From Rugamonas violacea (GTDB lineage: Bacteria > Pseudomonadota > Gammaproteobacteria > Burkholderiales > Burkholderiaceae_D), in assembly GCF_016461825.1 (NCBI RefSeq), contig NZ_JAEMNU010000006.1:7556-45575 (forward strand): a stretch of DNA of 38,020 bases. The letters are read 5' to 3'. The position numbers and the translations under genes were made by a program. The notes below the pieces were generated by a model, which saw only the letters and a list, made by a program, of their open reading frames with translations, did not search any database and had not been told where the DNA came from. Below, in pieces: positions 12,393-20,171 of this stretch; position 1 is the stretch's first letter; the number at the start of each line of letters is the position of its first letter.

Positions 12393-13292
12393 TTAGTACA
12401 GCGTTTGCGCCGACTCGTGCAGCAGTTGGCCGTACAGGGTGTGGCGCATGCGGGTGATCTTGCCCTCGGCGACGGCGGCCAGCACGGCGCACTGCGGCTC
12501 GATCAGGTGGCGGCAGTTGTAGAACTTGCATTGCCCCAGGTAGGGCGCGAAGTCGACGAAGGCGCGTTCGAGCATGCCCTCGCTCAGGTGGTAGAGGCCG
12601 AACTCCTGGAAGCCGGGCGAGTCGATGATCGACGAGCCGGCGCCCAGTTCCGGCAACTGGTAGAGGCGGGTGAAGGTGGTGGTGTGCTTGCCGGTGTCGA
12701 GGGCGGCGGAGATCTCGCGCACGGCGATGTCGGCGTCCGGCACCAGCAGGTTGATCAGCGAGGACTTGCCCATGCCGGACTGGCCGATCAGGATCGACGA
12801 CTGGCCGGCCAGCAGCGGCGCCAGGGTGGCCACGGCGTGCTCCGGCTGGGCGGTGGCCGACACCTCGTGCACCGGGTAGCCCAGCGCGGCGTAGGGCGCC
12901 AGCCGCTCGCGGGTGCGCGCCAGCGAGGCGGTGACGTCGGTCTTGTTGAGGATCAGGCGGGCGGTGATGCCGGCCGCCTCGGCCGCCACCAGCGAGCGCG
13001 ACACCAGGTCGTCGGCGAAGCCGGGCTCGGTGGCGACGACGATGAACAGCTGGCTCAGGTTGGCCGCCAGCAGCTTCGACTTGTACTGGTCGGAGCGGTA
13101 CAGCAGCGTCTGGCGCTCGTCGATGGCGTTGATGACGGCCTGGTCGGGCGAGGTTAGGGTCAGCTTGACGCGGTCGCCGACGGCGACGTTGGTCTTCTTG
13201 CCACGGGTGACGCACTGCAGCTTGACGCCGTCGGCGTCGGCCAGGTAGTGGCGGCCGTGGGCGGCGATGATGAGGCCGGTCAGCGCGCTCAT
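12393..13292 (-). CDS. rsgA: Small ribosomal subunit biogenesis GTPase RsgA
   Basis: A 299-aa circularly permuted GTPase acting late in 30S subunit maturation. An OB-fold covers residues about 1-75. The GTPase motifs come in permuted order: G4 NKTD, then G1 GQSGMGKSS, then G3 DSPG. The C-terminal zinc motif is seen as [14 protein letters not shown]. Length is normal. ATG 13292 overlaps the stop of the preceding pterin dehydratase gene (ATGA), so the two are translationally coupled in an M48 protease / dehydratase / rsgA operon. Confidence 0.96.
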   Translation of the reverse strand: MSALTGLIIAAHGRHYLADADGVKLQCVTRGKKTNVAVGDRVKLTLTSPDQAVINAIDERQTLLYRSDQYKSKLLAANLSQLFIVVATEPGFADDLVSRSLVAAEAAGITARLILNKTDVTASLARTRERLAPYAALGYPVHEVSATAQPEHAVATLAPLLAGQSSILIGQSGMGKSSLINLLVPDADIAVREISAALDTGKHTTTFTRLYQLPELGAGSSIIDSPGFQEFGLYHLSEGMLERAFVDFAPYLGQCKFYNCRHLIEPQCAVLAAVAEGKITRMRHTLYGQLLHESAQTLY

Positions 13293-13678
13293 TGCTTGGC
13301 CGCCCCGGCGTGGAACAACACGGCGGCCTTGGCGGCGCAGATGAAGTCGTTCAGGCTCAGGCCGGCGCCGCTGTGCTTGGCGATGCTGTGGGTGTCATAG
13401 CGGATGGTGCAATTTTTATACGTCACGGTCAATTCCGGGTGGTGGTCTTCGGTGTGGCTCAGGTAGGCCAGCGCGTTGACGAAGGCCATGGTGTGGTGGT
13501 AATTCTGGAAGCCGTAGTCGGCGCACAGGCGGCCGCCTTCGAGGCGCCAGCCGGGCAGCAGCGCCAGCAGGCGGGCCGCCTCGGCGGCGGTCAGCGCGGC
13601 GTCGGCGGGGCCGCAGCGGCGTTGCAGCAGGTCTTCGGCGCTATCGATGGCGCGCCCGGTCGGGGTGGTTTGGCTCAT
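13289..13678 (-). CDS. 4a-hydroxytetrahydrobiopterin dehydratase (PCD/DCoH family)
   Basis: A 129-aa pterin-4a-carbinolamine dehydratase. The family signature is clear in the second half: [16 protein letters not shown] then [13 protein letters not shown] and [13 protein letters not shown]. It regenerates the pterin cofactor of aromatic amino acid hydroxylases; since no hydroxylase is adjacent, the physiological substrate here may differ (for example molybdopterin-related housekeeping). Start ATG 13678 follows the protease stop by 11 nt and has GGAGTCCGCC upstream. An extended reading frame upstream is only overlap with the protease gene. Confidence 0.93.
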   Translation of the reverse strand: MSQTTPTGRAIDSAEDLLQRRCGPADAALTAAEAARLLALLPGWRLEGGRLCADYGFQNYHHTMAFVNALAYLSHTEDHHPELTVTYKNCTIRYDTHSIAKHSGAGLSLNDFICAAKAAVLFHAGAAKQ

Positions 13679-13689
13679 GGCGGACTCCT

Positions 13690-14958
13690 TCATTGGGCGG
13701 CCAGGCGCAGCTGGCGGATGCGCACGCTGGCCGGCGGGTGCGAGTCGTAGAAGGCCGAGTGCAGCGGGTCGGGCGTCAGGGTCGAGGCGTTGTCCTCGTA
13801 CATCTTGACCAGCGCCGAGACCAGGTCGGCGGCGTCGGTGTGGCGGGCGGCGAAGGCGTCGGCCTCGAACTCGTGCTGGCGCGAACTGAGCGAGGTCAGC
13901 GGGCCGAGCAGGAAGGTGAACACCGGCAGCACCAGCATGAACAGCAGCAGGGCCATGGCGTCGTTGTTCTGGCCGGGCAGGATCAGCGGGTCGACGCCCA
14001 GGCCGGTGTAGAACCACAGCTGGTTCTTCAGGTAGCCGAGCAGGGCGAGGAAGCCCAGCGAGACGGCGAACATGACGGCGATGCGCTTGACGATGTGCTT
14101 GAGCTTGAAGTGGCCCAGCTCGTGCGCCAGCACCGCCTCGATCTCCTGCGGCGCCAGGCGGGCCAGCAGGGTGTCGAAGAAGACGATGCGCTTGTTGGCG
14201 CCGAAGCCGGAGAAGTAGGCGTTGCCGTGGGCGCTGCGCTTGGAACCGTCCATCACGAACAGGCCCTTGGAGGCGAAGCCGACGCGCGTCATCAAGCCCT
14301 CGATGCGCGACTTCAGCGACTCGTCGGCCAGCGGGGTGAACTTGTTGAACAGCGGCGCCAGCACGGTCGGGTAGAGCACCATCATCAGCAACTGGAAGCC
14401 GCTCCACACCAGCCAGGTGTAGAGCCACCACAGGCCGCCGGACTGGTCCATCAAGGTCAGCACCACCCACACCAGCGGCAGGCCGATGGCGGTGCCGACC
14501 AGCAGGCCCTTGAGCAGGTCGGTGAAGAACAGGCGGCGGCTCATCTTGTTGAAGCCGAAGCGCTGCTCCATGCCGAACTGCTTGTAGTAGTCGAACGGCA
14601 GGTCGACCAGGCCGGAGATGGCGGCGAAGGCGGCCAGCAGTCCCAGTTGGTAGGGCATGCCCGGGCCGGTCTGCTGGAACACCGCCTGCGACAGCCACTG
14701 CAGGCCGCCGAGCAGGGTGAAGCCGATCAGCACGGCGCTGTTGACGAGCAGGGACAGCAGGCCGAACTTGGTGCGCGCGACGGTGTAGTCGGCCGCCTTC
14801 TGGTGCGCCGCCAGGGGGATCTTGGCGGCGAACTCGGTCGGCACGGCGACGCGGTGCGCCAGCACGTGGCGGATGTGGCGCGAGGCCAGCCAGAAGCGCA
14901 GCAGCAGCGTCAGGATGAGGAAAGATACAAACAAAATCGAAAACGCGAGTGAATACAT
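13690..14958 (-). CDS. M48 family membrane metalloprotease (Ste24/CAAX protease-1 like)
   Basis: A 422-aa integral membrane zinc protease. The catalytic [11 protein letters not shown] (HEXXH) lies at residues about 283-293, and the third ligand is likely in [11 protein letters not shown] about 70 residues later. Hydrophobic segments occur at about 2-20, 65-85, 105-122, 150-200, 298-318 and 340-365, matching the Ste24 arrangement. In bacteria such proteases act in membrane protein quality control. It is first in an operon with pterin dehydratase and rsgA, and divergent from orn, with only 47 bp between the two starts, so the promoters must overlap. Confidence 0.92.
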   Translation of the reverse strand: MYSLAFSILFVSFLILTLLLRFWLASRHIRHVLAHRVAVPTEFAAKIPLAAHQKAADYTVARTKFGLLSLLVNSAVLIGFTLLGGLQWLSQAVFQQTGPGMPYQLGLLAAFAAISGLVDLPFDYYKQFGMEQRFGFNKMSRRLFFTDLLKGLLVGTAIGLPLVWVVLTLMDQSGGLWWLYTWLVWSGFQLLMMVLYPTVLAPLFNKFTPLADESLKSRIEGLMTRVGFASKGLFVMDGSKRSAHGNAYFSGFGANKRIVFFDTLLARLAPQEIEAVLAHELGHFKLKHIVKRIAVMFAVSLGFLALLGYLKNQLWFYTGLGVDPLILPGQNNDAMALLLFMLVLPVFTFLLGPLTSLSSRQHEFEADAFAARHTDAADLVSALVKMYEDNASTLTPDPLHSAFYDSHPPASVRIRQLRLAAQ

Positions 14959-15005
14959 TCTATGCCTGTGAGAAAATGGCGGATTGTTTAGGCCAAGAGA
15001 GAATT

Positions 15006-15602
15006 ATGTCACAAGCTAACGACTTCGCAGCAACCGCGACCACGCCGGCCGCCGCGCCCCGTCCAAATGAAATGAATCTGGTCTGGGTCGACATGGAAAT
15101 GACGGGCCTGGAGCCGGATACCGATCTGATCATCGAAGTGGCCGTCGTCGTCACCGATATGCACCTCAACGTGCTGGCCGAGGGGCCGGTGTTCGCCATC
15201 CACCAGAGCGACGAGACGCTCGACAAGATGGACGCCTGGAACAAGGGCACCCACGGCCGCTCCGGCCTGATCGACCGCGTCAAGGCTTCGACCGTGAGCG
15301 AAGCCCAGGCCGAGGCCGAGCTGATCGAGTTCATGCGCAAATGGGTGCCGAAGGGCAAATCGCCGATGTGCGGCAACACCATCGGCCAGGACCGCCGCTT
15401 CATGGTGCGCTACATGCCCAAGCTGGAGGCGTTCTTCCACTATCGCAACATCGACGTGTCGACGCTGAAGGAGTTGTGCAAGCGTTGGAAGCCGGAGATC
15501 GTCGGCGGCTTCAAGAAGCACCAGAAACACACCGCGATGGCCGACATCGTCGAGTCGATCGAAGAGCTGAAATACTACCGCGAGCATTTCATCAAGCTGT
15601 AA
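15006..15602 (+). CDS. orn: Oligoribonuclease
   Basis: A 198-aa DEDDh 3'-5' exonuclease degrading 2-5 nt RNAs, including pGpG from c-di-GMP breakdown. The core begins [16 protein letters not shown] (Exo I, DxE). [12 protein letters not shown] is Exo II, and [11 protein letters not shown] with the preceding histidines is Exo III. I chose ATG 15006 (AGAGAG upstream) over ATG 14949, which would overlap the divergent protease gene. It carries about 20 extra Ala-rich residues before the core compared with E. coli. A strong terminator follows. Confidence 0.96.
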   Translation: MSQANDFAATATTPAAAPRPNEMNLVWVDMEMTGLEPDTDLIIEVAVVVTDMHLNVLAEGPVFAIHQSDETLDKMDAWNKGTHGRSGLIDRVKASTVSEAQAEAELIEFMRKWVPKGKSPMCGNTIGQDRRFMVRYMPKLEAFFHYRNIDVSTLKELCKRWKPEIVGGFKKHQKHTAMADIVESIEELKYYREHFIKL

Positions 15603-15636
15603 GCGCGGCGCCCGCCGCCCGCGCGGAGTCAAGTCA

Positions 15637-15671
15637 AGCCAGGCCGAGTCAGCTCGCGCCTGGCTTTTTTA
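15637..15671 (+). terminator. Rho-independent terminator of orn
   Basis: AAGCCAGGC / GCCTGGCTT arms with a 13-nt loop, followed by a run of T, 35 bp after the orn stop. Confidence 0.85.
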
Positions 15672-15802
15672 TCGGCGGTCTTGCCGCGCCGCAGTGTTGC
15701 GCGAAGTGTCGGGTATCGAGCTCGACAGCGCCGCCGGCCGAGCCGGGGCGGGGTGGCGGTGGTATTCTGTGCTGTCTCGGGTGTTTCCATCGAGGGTGTC
15801 AC

Positions 15803-16576
15803 GTGAACCGCTACCAAACGCTGCTGAAGCTCCCCTTGCTGCTGTTGGGCATGCTCGCCGCCGCTGTCGCCGCCCAGGCGCAAACCCGGGTGGTGGTGGC
15901 GACCGAATCGTGGGCGCAACTGATGTACCTGGACAGCGCCAACCTGCCGCGGGGCGTGATCGCCGACTTCATCGGCCGGATGAACCAGGTTCAGGACAAA
16001 TTCCGTTTCGAGCTGACCATCTACCCGCGCCTGCGGCTCGACCGCGTCTTCCTGGACAAGGAGGCCGACGTCTACCCCGTGCGCACGCCGCTGTGGGTCG
16101 ATCCGGCGCTGGGTTTGCTGCCGAGCAAAACCATCTTTTCGAGCGGCGACATCTATTTCGCGAAAAAAATCAATCCGTTCGGCGGCGACAAGGTTTTTGA
16201 CGATCTGAAGGCGCGCAGCATCGCCGGCGTGCGCGGCTACCACTACGGACTGTTCAACAACAACGCCGACGAGGCCTATCTGAGGAAACATTTCCGCGCC
16301 TACCTGCTGGGCTCCAACGAATCGGTGCTCAGATTCGTCCTGGGTGGCCACGCCGACGTGGGGATCATACCCGAGGTCATCATGACGAAATACCGCCAGG
16401 ACCCCTTGCTGCGCGAGCAGCTCATCGTCGGCCGGTTCGACTCGCGGGTCGACTTCTCCAACCTGGTCAGGCGGGACGGTCCCATCTCGGTGGCGGAGAT
16501 GAACGTCGTCATCGACCTGCTGGTCAAGTCGGGCGATGTCGCCAAGCTCAAGCTCAAACTCGGCATTTCCCCCTAG
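15803..16576 (+). CDS. Periplasmic solute-binding-like protein (SBP_bac_3 type)
   Basis: A 257-aa secreted protein. The first 28 residues form a signal peptide (hydrophobic LLLLGMLAAAVAA, cleavage near AQAQ). The mature part begins TRVVVATESWAQLMY and has the two-lobe pattern of family 3 amino-acid-binding proteins, for example DDLKARSIAGVRGYHYG and GGHADVGIIPEVIM. No permease or ATPase is adjacent, so it may be a stand-alone sensor-like binding protein rather than a transporter part. The start GTG 15803 is chosen because GAGGGTG lies upstream and it places the signal peptide at the N-terminus; the frame is open far upstream through orn, but those codons are an artefact. Confidence 0.75.
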   Translation: MNRYQTLLKLPLLLLGMLAAAVAAQAQTRVVVATESWAQLMYLDSANLPRGVIADFIGRMNQVQDKFRFELTIYPRLRLDRVFLDKEADVYPVRTPLWVDPALGLLPSKTIFSSGDIYFAKKINPFGGDKVFDDLKARSIAGVRGYHYGLFNNNADEAYLRKHFRAYLLGSNESVLRFVLGGHADVGIIPEVIMTKYRQDPLLREQLIVGRFDSRVDFSNLVRRDGPISVAEMNVVIDLLVKSGDVAKLKLKLGISP

Positions 16577-16824
16577 CCGGCGGCCAACAAGTGGAAGCGT
16601 TTTCCGGCGGCCGGCGGCGGCGCCGCGGCGGTCCGCCAAAACCGGCCCCAAGCGGTGTCGCGGCGGTCGTCCATTGCATGATGATAGCGTGTGCGCCGCG
16701 CATTTCGGCCCGCCGCCGCGCCGCGCGGCGGCGCCGCTCCAGCGGAAAACCGCGCGCTGCGGGGCGCCCGGTCCGGTCGAGGGCGGCCGGGGCCGGCCGG
16801 CAGTTGTCACTAAAGAAAGTGTTG

Positions 16825-16852
16825 TTGTCGAGTCCGGCAAATGCATTACACT
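16825..16852 (+). promoter_or_regulatory. Probable promoter of the alpha/beta hydrolase gene
   Basis: TTGTCG, a 16-nt spacer and TACACT place the transcript start near 16859, 24 nt before ATG 16883. The rest of the gap (16577-16824) is GC-rich sequence in which I see no gene. Confidence 0.5.
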
Positions 16853-16882
16853 GTGGCGGACGAAATTACTTGGTTTCCTGAT

Positions 16883-17800
16883 ATGAAGATTCCGCGCCGC
16901 GTTTGGCTGGCCCCGCTCGTGCTGGCGTTTGCGTTGGCGGCGCTGTTGGCGACGTGGCTGAACGTGGCGCCGCTGGGCCTGCTCAACCTGCTGACGCCAA
17001 GCGAGGGCAGCAAGCGTGTCGCCGGCCTGGCCTACGGTCCCGGGCCGCGCCACAAGCTCGACATCTATATGCCGGCGCGCGCCGGGGGCAAGCCGCAGCC
17101 GGTGTTGCTGTTTTTCTACGGCGGCAACTGGCGCGCCGGCGAGCGGGCCGACTACGCCTTCGTCGGCCGCACGCTGGCCGCGCGCGGCATCGTGGTGGTG
17201 GTGGCCGACTACCGGCTGTATCCCGAGGTCAGTTATCCGGTCTTGCTGGACGATCCGGCCGAGGCGCTGGCCTGGTGCCTGCGGCATATCGGCGGCTATG
17301 GCGGCGATCCGCAGCGCCTGTTCCTGATGGGCCACAGCGCCGGCGCCTACAACGCCGCCATGCTGGCGCTGGACGGCCGGCTGCTGGCGCGCCACGGCGT
17401 GCCGGCGACGGCGGTGCGCGGCTGGATCGGCCTGGCCGGACCGTACGACTTCCTACCGGTGGAAAATCCGGCGGCGCGGCCGGTGTTCCACTATCCGCAC
17501 ACCCCGGCCGACTCGCAGCCGATCAACCATGTCAGCCGCGCGGCGCCGCCGGCGCTGCTGATCGCCGCCCGCAAGGACCAGTTGGTCAATCCCCGCCGCA
17601 ACACCGGCGGCCTGGCCTATCTGCTGCGCGCGCGCGGCGTGCGGGTCAACGAAGACTATCCGAGCTGGGTCGGCCACCAGACGCTGGTGGCCTCGCTGGC
17701 GGCGCCGACCCACTGGCTGGCGCCGACGCTGGAGCAGGTGCTGCACTTCGTCGCCACCGACGGCGAGCGCACGCCCGCGCCGGCGGCGGAGCACAACTAG
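16883..17800 (+). CDS. Membrane-anchored alpha/beta hydrolase (esterase, BD-FAE/HSL-like)
   Basis: A 305-aa hydrolase. An N-terminal hydrophobic helix (residues about 8-30) probably anchors it, facing the periplasm. The oxyanion-hole segment is FFYGGNWRAG. The nucleophile elbow is GHSAG with the catalytic serine, the acid is likely in ARKDQLVN, and the histidine in VGHQTL. Substrate cannot be told; the family hydrolyses short-chain or carbohydrate-linked esters. Start ATG 16883 fits the promoter spacing; an upstream ATG at 16841 would put the start inside the promoter. No strong ribosome-binding site is visible. Confidence 0.82.
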   Translation: MKIPRRVWLAPLVLAFALAALLATWLNVAPLGLLNLLTPSEGSKRVAGLAYGPGPRHKLDIYMPARAGGKPQPVLLFFYGGNWRAGERADYAFVGRTLAARGIVVVVADYRLYPEVSYPVLLDDPAEALAWCLRHIGGYGGDPQRLFLMGHSAGAYNAAMLALDGRLLARHGVPATAVRGWIGLAGPYDFLPVENPAARPVFHYPHTPADSQPINHVSRAAPPALLIAARKDQLVNPRRNTGGLAYLLRARGVRVNEDYPSWVGHQTLVASLAAPTHWLAPTLEQVLHFVATDGERTPAPAAEHN

Positions 17801-17822
17801 GCCGGCGCGGCGGCGGCGGACG

Positions 17823-17851
17823 AAAAAAAGGGGGAATCTGGCGATTCCCCC
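17823..17851 (-). terminator. Rho-independent terminator of the YecA/SEC-C gene
   Basis: Read on the minus strand: a perfect 9-bp stem (GGGGGAATC / GATTCCCCC), a 4-nt loop, then seven T. It lies 38 bp after the stop of the SEC-C gene. Confidence 0.88.
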
Positions 17852-17889
17852 CGGGCGGCTGGTGTGGCGCGCTCAGCGCGCCGGCGGGC

Positions 17890-18588
17890 TTACGCCTCGG
17901 TCGGCTCGGCGCCGCAGCACTTCTTGAACTTCTTGCCGCTGCCGCAAGGGCAGTCGTCGTTGCGGCCGACTTTTGGCTCGTCGCGTTTGACGGTGGCGAC
18001 GGCGGCCTTGCGGCGCGGCACCCAGAAGCGGTGGATGCCCGGCAGGTTGGCCTCCAGGTCGACGCCCAGCTTGTGCGCCTTGACCGGGTCTTCCACCAGC
18101 GGCAGTTCCTCTTCCTCGATCTCGTCGGCGCCCAGCAGGTAGATCGGCTGCATCAGCGGGCCGGCCTCCGATTCCCAGATCTCGTCCCACGAGCCGGGAC
18201 GCAGCTCCATGCCTTCCCAGAAGCCCCAGCACCAGGCTTCGGCGTCGATCAGGGTCTGGCCTTCGTATTCGTGCTCGACGAACAGCGGCTCGAACTCCTT
18301 CGGCGCCACTTCGAAGGTGACCAGCACCTCGTTCATGAAACGCATGATCAGGTGCAGGATGCGCTCTTCTTCCTTGCTGTTCTTGAACTTGGGCACATCC
18401 TTCTCGTCCTCGCCCCAGATGCGCGCCAGCCATTCGACCGGCATGATGGTCTCCGGGCCGATGGCGATGGCGGTCAGATAGCCGTGCAGCATATCCATCG
18501 TCATCGCATCTTCCGGGCTGTTATCGGACAGCAGGAAGTTGTCTAATTCGTCAAATTCTTTTTCGCTCAAAGGCTGGTCGAGTTGCAT
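17890..18588 (-). CDS. UPF0149/YecA family protein with SEC-C zinc motif
   Basis: A 232-aa acidic cytoplasmic protein. Residues about 1-180 match the YecA/YgfB helical fold ([20 protein letters not shown], then [10 protein letters not shown]). The C-terminus holds the SEC-C motif, seen as [13 protein letters not shown], like the zinc-binding tail of SecA. In E. coli such proteins have been linked to ribosome and SecA association. It stands alone, divergent from srkA, with its own terminator. Confidence 0.88.
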   Translation of the reverse strand: MQLDQPLSEKEFDELDNFLLSDNSPEDAMTMDMLHGYLTAIAIGPETIMPVEWLARIWGEDEKDVPKFKNSKEEERILHLIMRFMNEVLVTFEVAPKEFEPLFVEHEYEGQTLIDAEAWCWGFWEGMELRPGSWDEIWESEAGPLMQPIYLLGADEIEEEELPLVEDPVKAHKLGVDLEANLPGIHRFWVPRRKAAVATVKRDEPKVGRNDDCPCGSGKKFKKCCGAEPTEA

Positions 18589-18619
18589 GGCTTGCTCTTT
18601 TTATTGGATTGAAGGCGAC

Positions 18620-18625
18620 AGTATA
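18620..18625 (-). promoter_or_regulatory. Probable -10 box of the YecA/SEC-C gene
   Basis: TATACT on the minus strand 32 bp upstream of ATG 18588. A weak -35-like ATGACC is at 19-nt spacing. Confidence 0.45.
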
Positions 18626-18705
18626 CGCTGCGCGGGCCGCAGCGGGTCATTGTTTCTCGCCTGCCGGGACGGACGGCGCCGCGGCGCGCCTTACGCCTTA
18701 CGCTT

Positions 18706-18711
18706 TACAAT
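18706..18711 (+). promoter_or_regulatory. -10 box of srkA placed for a leaderless transcript
   Basis: TACAAT ends six bases before the srkA ATG, so transcription would begin at or next to the A of the start codon. No Shine-Dalgarno-like sequence lies in the six bases between, consistent with leaderless translation. The -35 region is poor. Confidence 0.5.
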
Positions 18712-18717
18712 AGCGGC

Positions 18718-19722
18718 ATGACTATCGACAATCCCCCGGCCCAGGCGGCCCATCCCTTTTCCCAACTCGGCCCCGACTGCGTGCTCGACGCGCTCGACAG
18801 CGTCGGCCTGCGCGGCGACGGCCGCCTGCTGGCGCTCAACAGCTACGAGAACCGGGTCTACCAGGTCGGCATCGAGGACGGCGCGCCGCTGGTGGCCAAG
18901 TTTTACCGGCCGGCGCGCTGGAGCGACGCCGCCATCCTGGAAGAGCACGCCTTCGTCGCCGAGCTGGTCGAGCGCGAGATCCCGGTGGTGCCGGCCATGA
19001 GCATCGGCGGCCGCACCCTGCATGAGTTCAACGGCTTCCGCTTCGCCGTGTTCGAGCGCCACGGCGGCCGCGCCCCCGAGCTGGGCGATCCGGCCACGTT
19101 GGAGTGGATCGGCCGCTTCATCGGCCGCATCCACGCCGTCGGCGGGCTGGCGGCCTACCGCGAGCGGCCCAGCCTGGACCCGGCCAGCTTCGGCGTCGAG
19201 CCGCGCGACTATCTGCTGGCCAACGACTTCATCCCGCCGGAACTGCTGGCCGCCTACACCAGCGTGGTCGAGCAGGCGCTCGACGGCGTGCGGCGCTGCT
19301 ACGACCGGGCCGGCGACAGCGTCCAGCTGCGCCTGCACGGCGACTGCCACGGCGGCAACGTGTTGTGGACCGATGCCGGCCCGCACTTCGTCGACTTCGA
19401 CGACAGCCGCATGGGGCCGGCCGTCCAGGACCTGTGGATGATGTTGTCCGGCGAGCGGCCCGAGCAGGTGCGCCAGCTGGGCGACATCCTGGCCGGCTAC
19501 GAAGACTTCTGCGACTTCGCGCCGCGCCAGTTGTATCTGGTCGAAGCCTTGCGCACCTTGCGCCTGATCCACTACTCGGCCTGGCTGGCGCGGCGCTGGG
19601 ACGACCCGGCCTTCCCGGCGGCCTTCCCCTGGTTCAACACGCAGCGCTACTGGCAGGACCGCATCCTCGAACTGCGCGAGCAGGTCGCGCTGATGGACGA
19701 AGCGCCGCTGTGGCCGGTTTAA
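18718..19722 (+). CDS. srkA: Stress response serine/threonine protein kinase SrkA (YihE)
   Basis: A 334-aa aminoglycoside-phosphotransferase-fold kinase of the SrkA/YihE family, close to the E. coli length. The nucleotide-binding half has NSYENRVYQVG and LVAKFYRPARW (likely ATP-contacting lysine). The catalytic loop is LHGDCHGGNVLW, followed by the metal-binding FVDFDDSRMGPAVQDLW. The E. coli homologue counters MazF-linked stress death and envelope (Cpx) stress. The stop TAA is immediately followed by a MITE-like element. Confidence 0.93.
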   Translation: MTIDNPPAQAAHPFSQLGPDCVLDALDSVGLRGDGRLLALNSYENRVYQVGIEDGAPLVAKFYRPARWSDAAILEEHAFVAELVEREIPVVPAMSIGGRTLHEFNGFRFAVFERHGGRAPELGDPATLEWIGRFIGRIHAVGGLAAYRERPSLDPASFGVEPRDYLLANDFIPPELLAAYTSVVEQALDGVRRCYDRAGDSVQLRLHGDCHGGNVLWTDAGPHFVDFDDSRMGPAVQDLWMMLSGERPEQVRQLGDILAGYEDFCDFAPRQLYLVEALRTLRLIHYSAWLARRWDDPAFPAAFPWFNTQRYWQDRILELREQVALMDEAPLWPV

Positions 19723-19852
19723 AGGGCACTTCGAAAAACTGCAAAATTGTCGTTCCCGCATCGGCGGGAACCTATGCTAAGCCAATGGACATGCGGAGTA
19801 TGGATTCCCGCCTACGCGGGAACGACAATTTTCTGGTTTTTCGAAGTTCCCT
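19723..19852. mobile_element. 130-bp MITE-like element with 37-bp terminal inverted repeats
   Basis: Terminal inverted repeats lie at 19723-19759 and 19816-19852, matching at 33 of 37 positions by my alignment (outer part ACTTCGAAAAAC, inner part AAAATTGTCGTTCCCGC). Each end has its own small palindrome (TTCCCGC-GCGGGAA and CCCGC-GCGGG). There is no coding capacity. Flanking TA on both sides (19720-19721 and 19852-19853) hints at a TA target, as for IS630/mariner-derived MITEs. The left end abuts the srkA stop codon. It resembles NEMIS-like dispersed repeats. Confidence 0.8.
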
Positions 19853-19877
19853 AAAGCGGCGGGGTCAGGGTCAGGCT

Positions 19878-19913
19878 GCGCAGTAGGCGGGGTCAGCGCA
19901 GTAGGCGGGGTCA
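19878..19913. repeat. 18-bp direct repeat, two copies
   Basis: GCGCAGTAGGCGGGGTCA occurs twice head-to-tail (19878-19895 and 19896-19913). The second copy merges into the left arm of the next palindrome. Confidence 0.9.
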
Positions 19914-20003
19914 GTGCCGACATTCGGACACAAGCTCAGCAATGAAAATTTGCGCTGGCTCCGGCTATGGTTGAGGCCGTGTCCGAATGTCGGCACTGAC
20001 CCC
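19907..20003. repeat. Palindromic intergenic repeat, family B (25-bp perfect arms)
   Basis: A perfect 25-bp inverted repeat, starting GGGGTCAGTGCCGACATT and ending GACCCC, at 19907-19931 and 19979-20003, with a 47-bp spacer. The outer GGGGTC/GACCCC is shared with family A, but the rest differs. It looks like a paired REP (BIME-like) structure. Confidence 0.88.
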
Positions 20004-20029
20004 GGGGTTCCTGATCCCGGGGTTCCTGG
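20001..20029. repeat. 15-bp direct repeat next to the family B palindrome
   Basis: CCCGGGGTTCCTG is repeated with a 15-bp period (20001-20015 and 20016-20029), directly after the right arm of the palindrome. With 19878-19913 it shows short duplications on both sides of the element. Confidence 0.85.
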
Positions 20030-20171
20030 CTTGCCGTCCGGCGCGGGCCATCGGCCGAAATGGCGGCCTTTTCCCTCTCTCCTTGCGGCTCCGATCGCTT
20101 GTTCTCTGTTTGATAATGGGTCTTCAGAAGTCCCGGTGCGTGCCGGGGCGTATCCATAAGCGAGAATCCTC

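Noticed and set aside
16536..16886. Possible small genes between the binding protein and hydrolase genes
   Set aside because: Arg/Ala/Pro-rich translations in several frames at once, no ribosome-binding site, typical random frames in GC-rich DNA.
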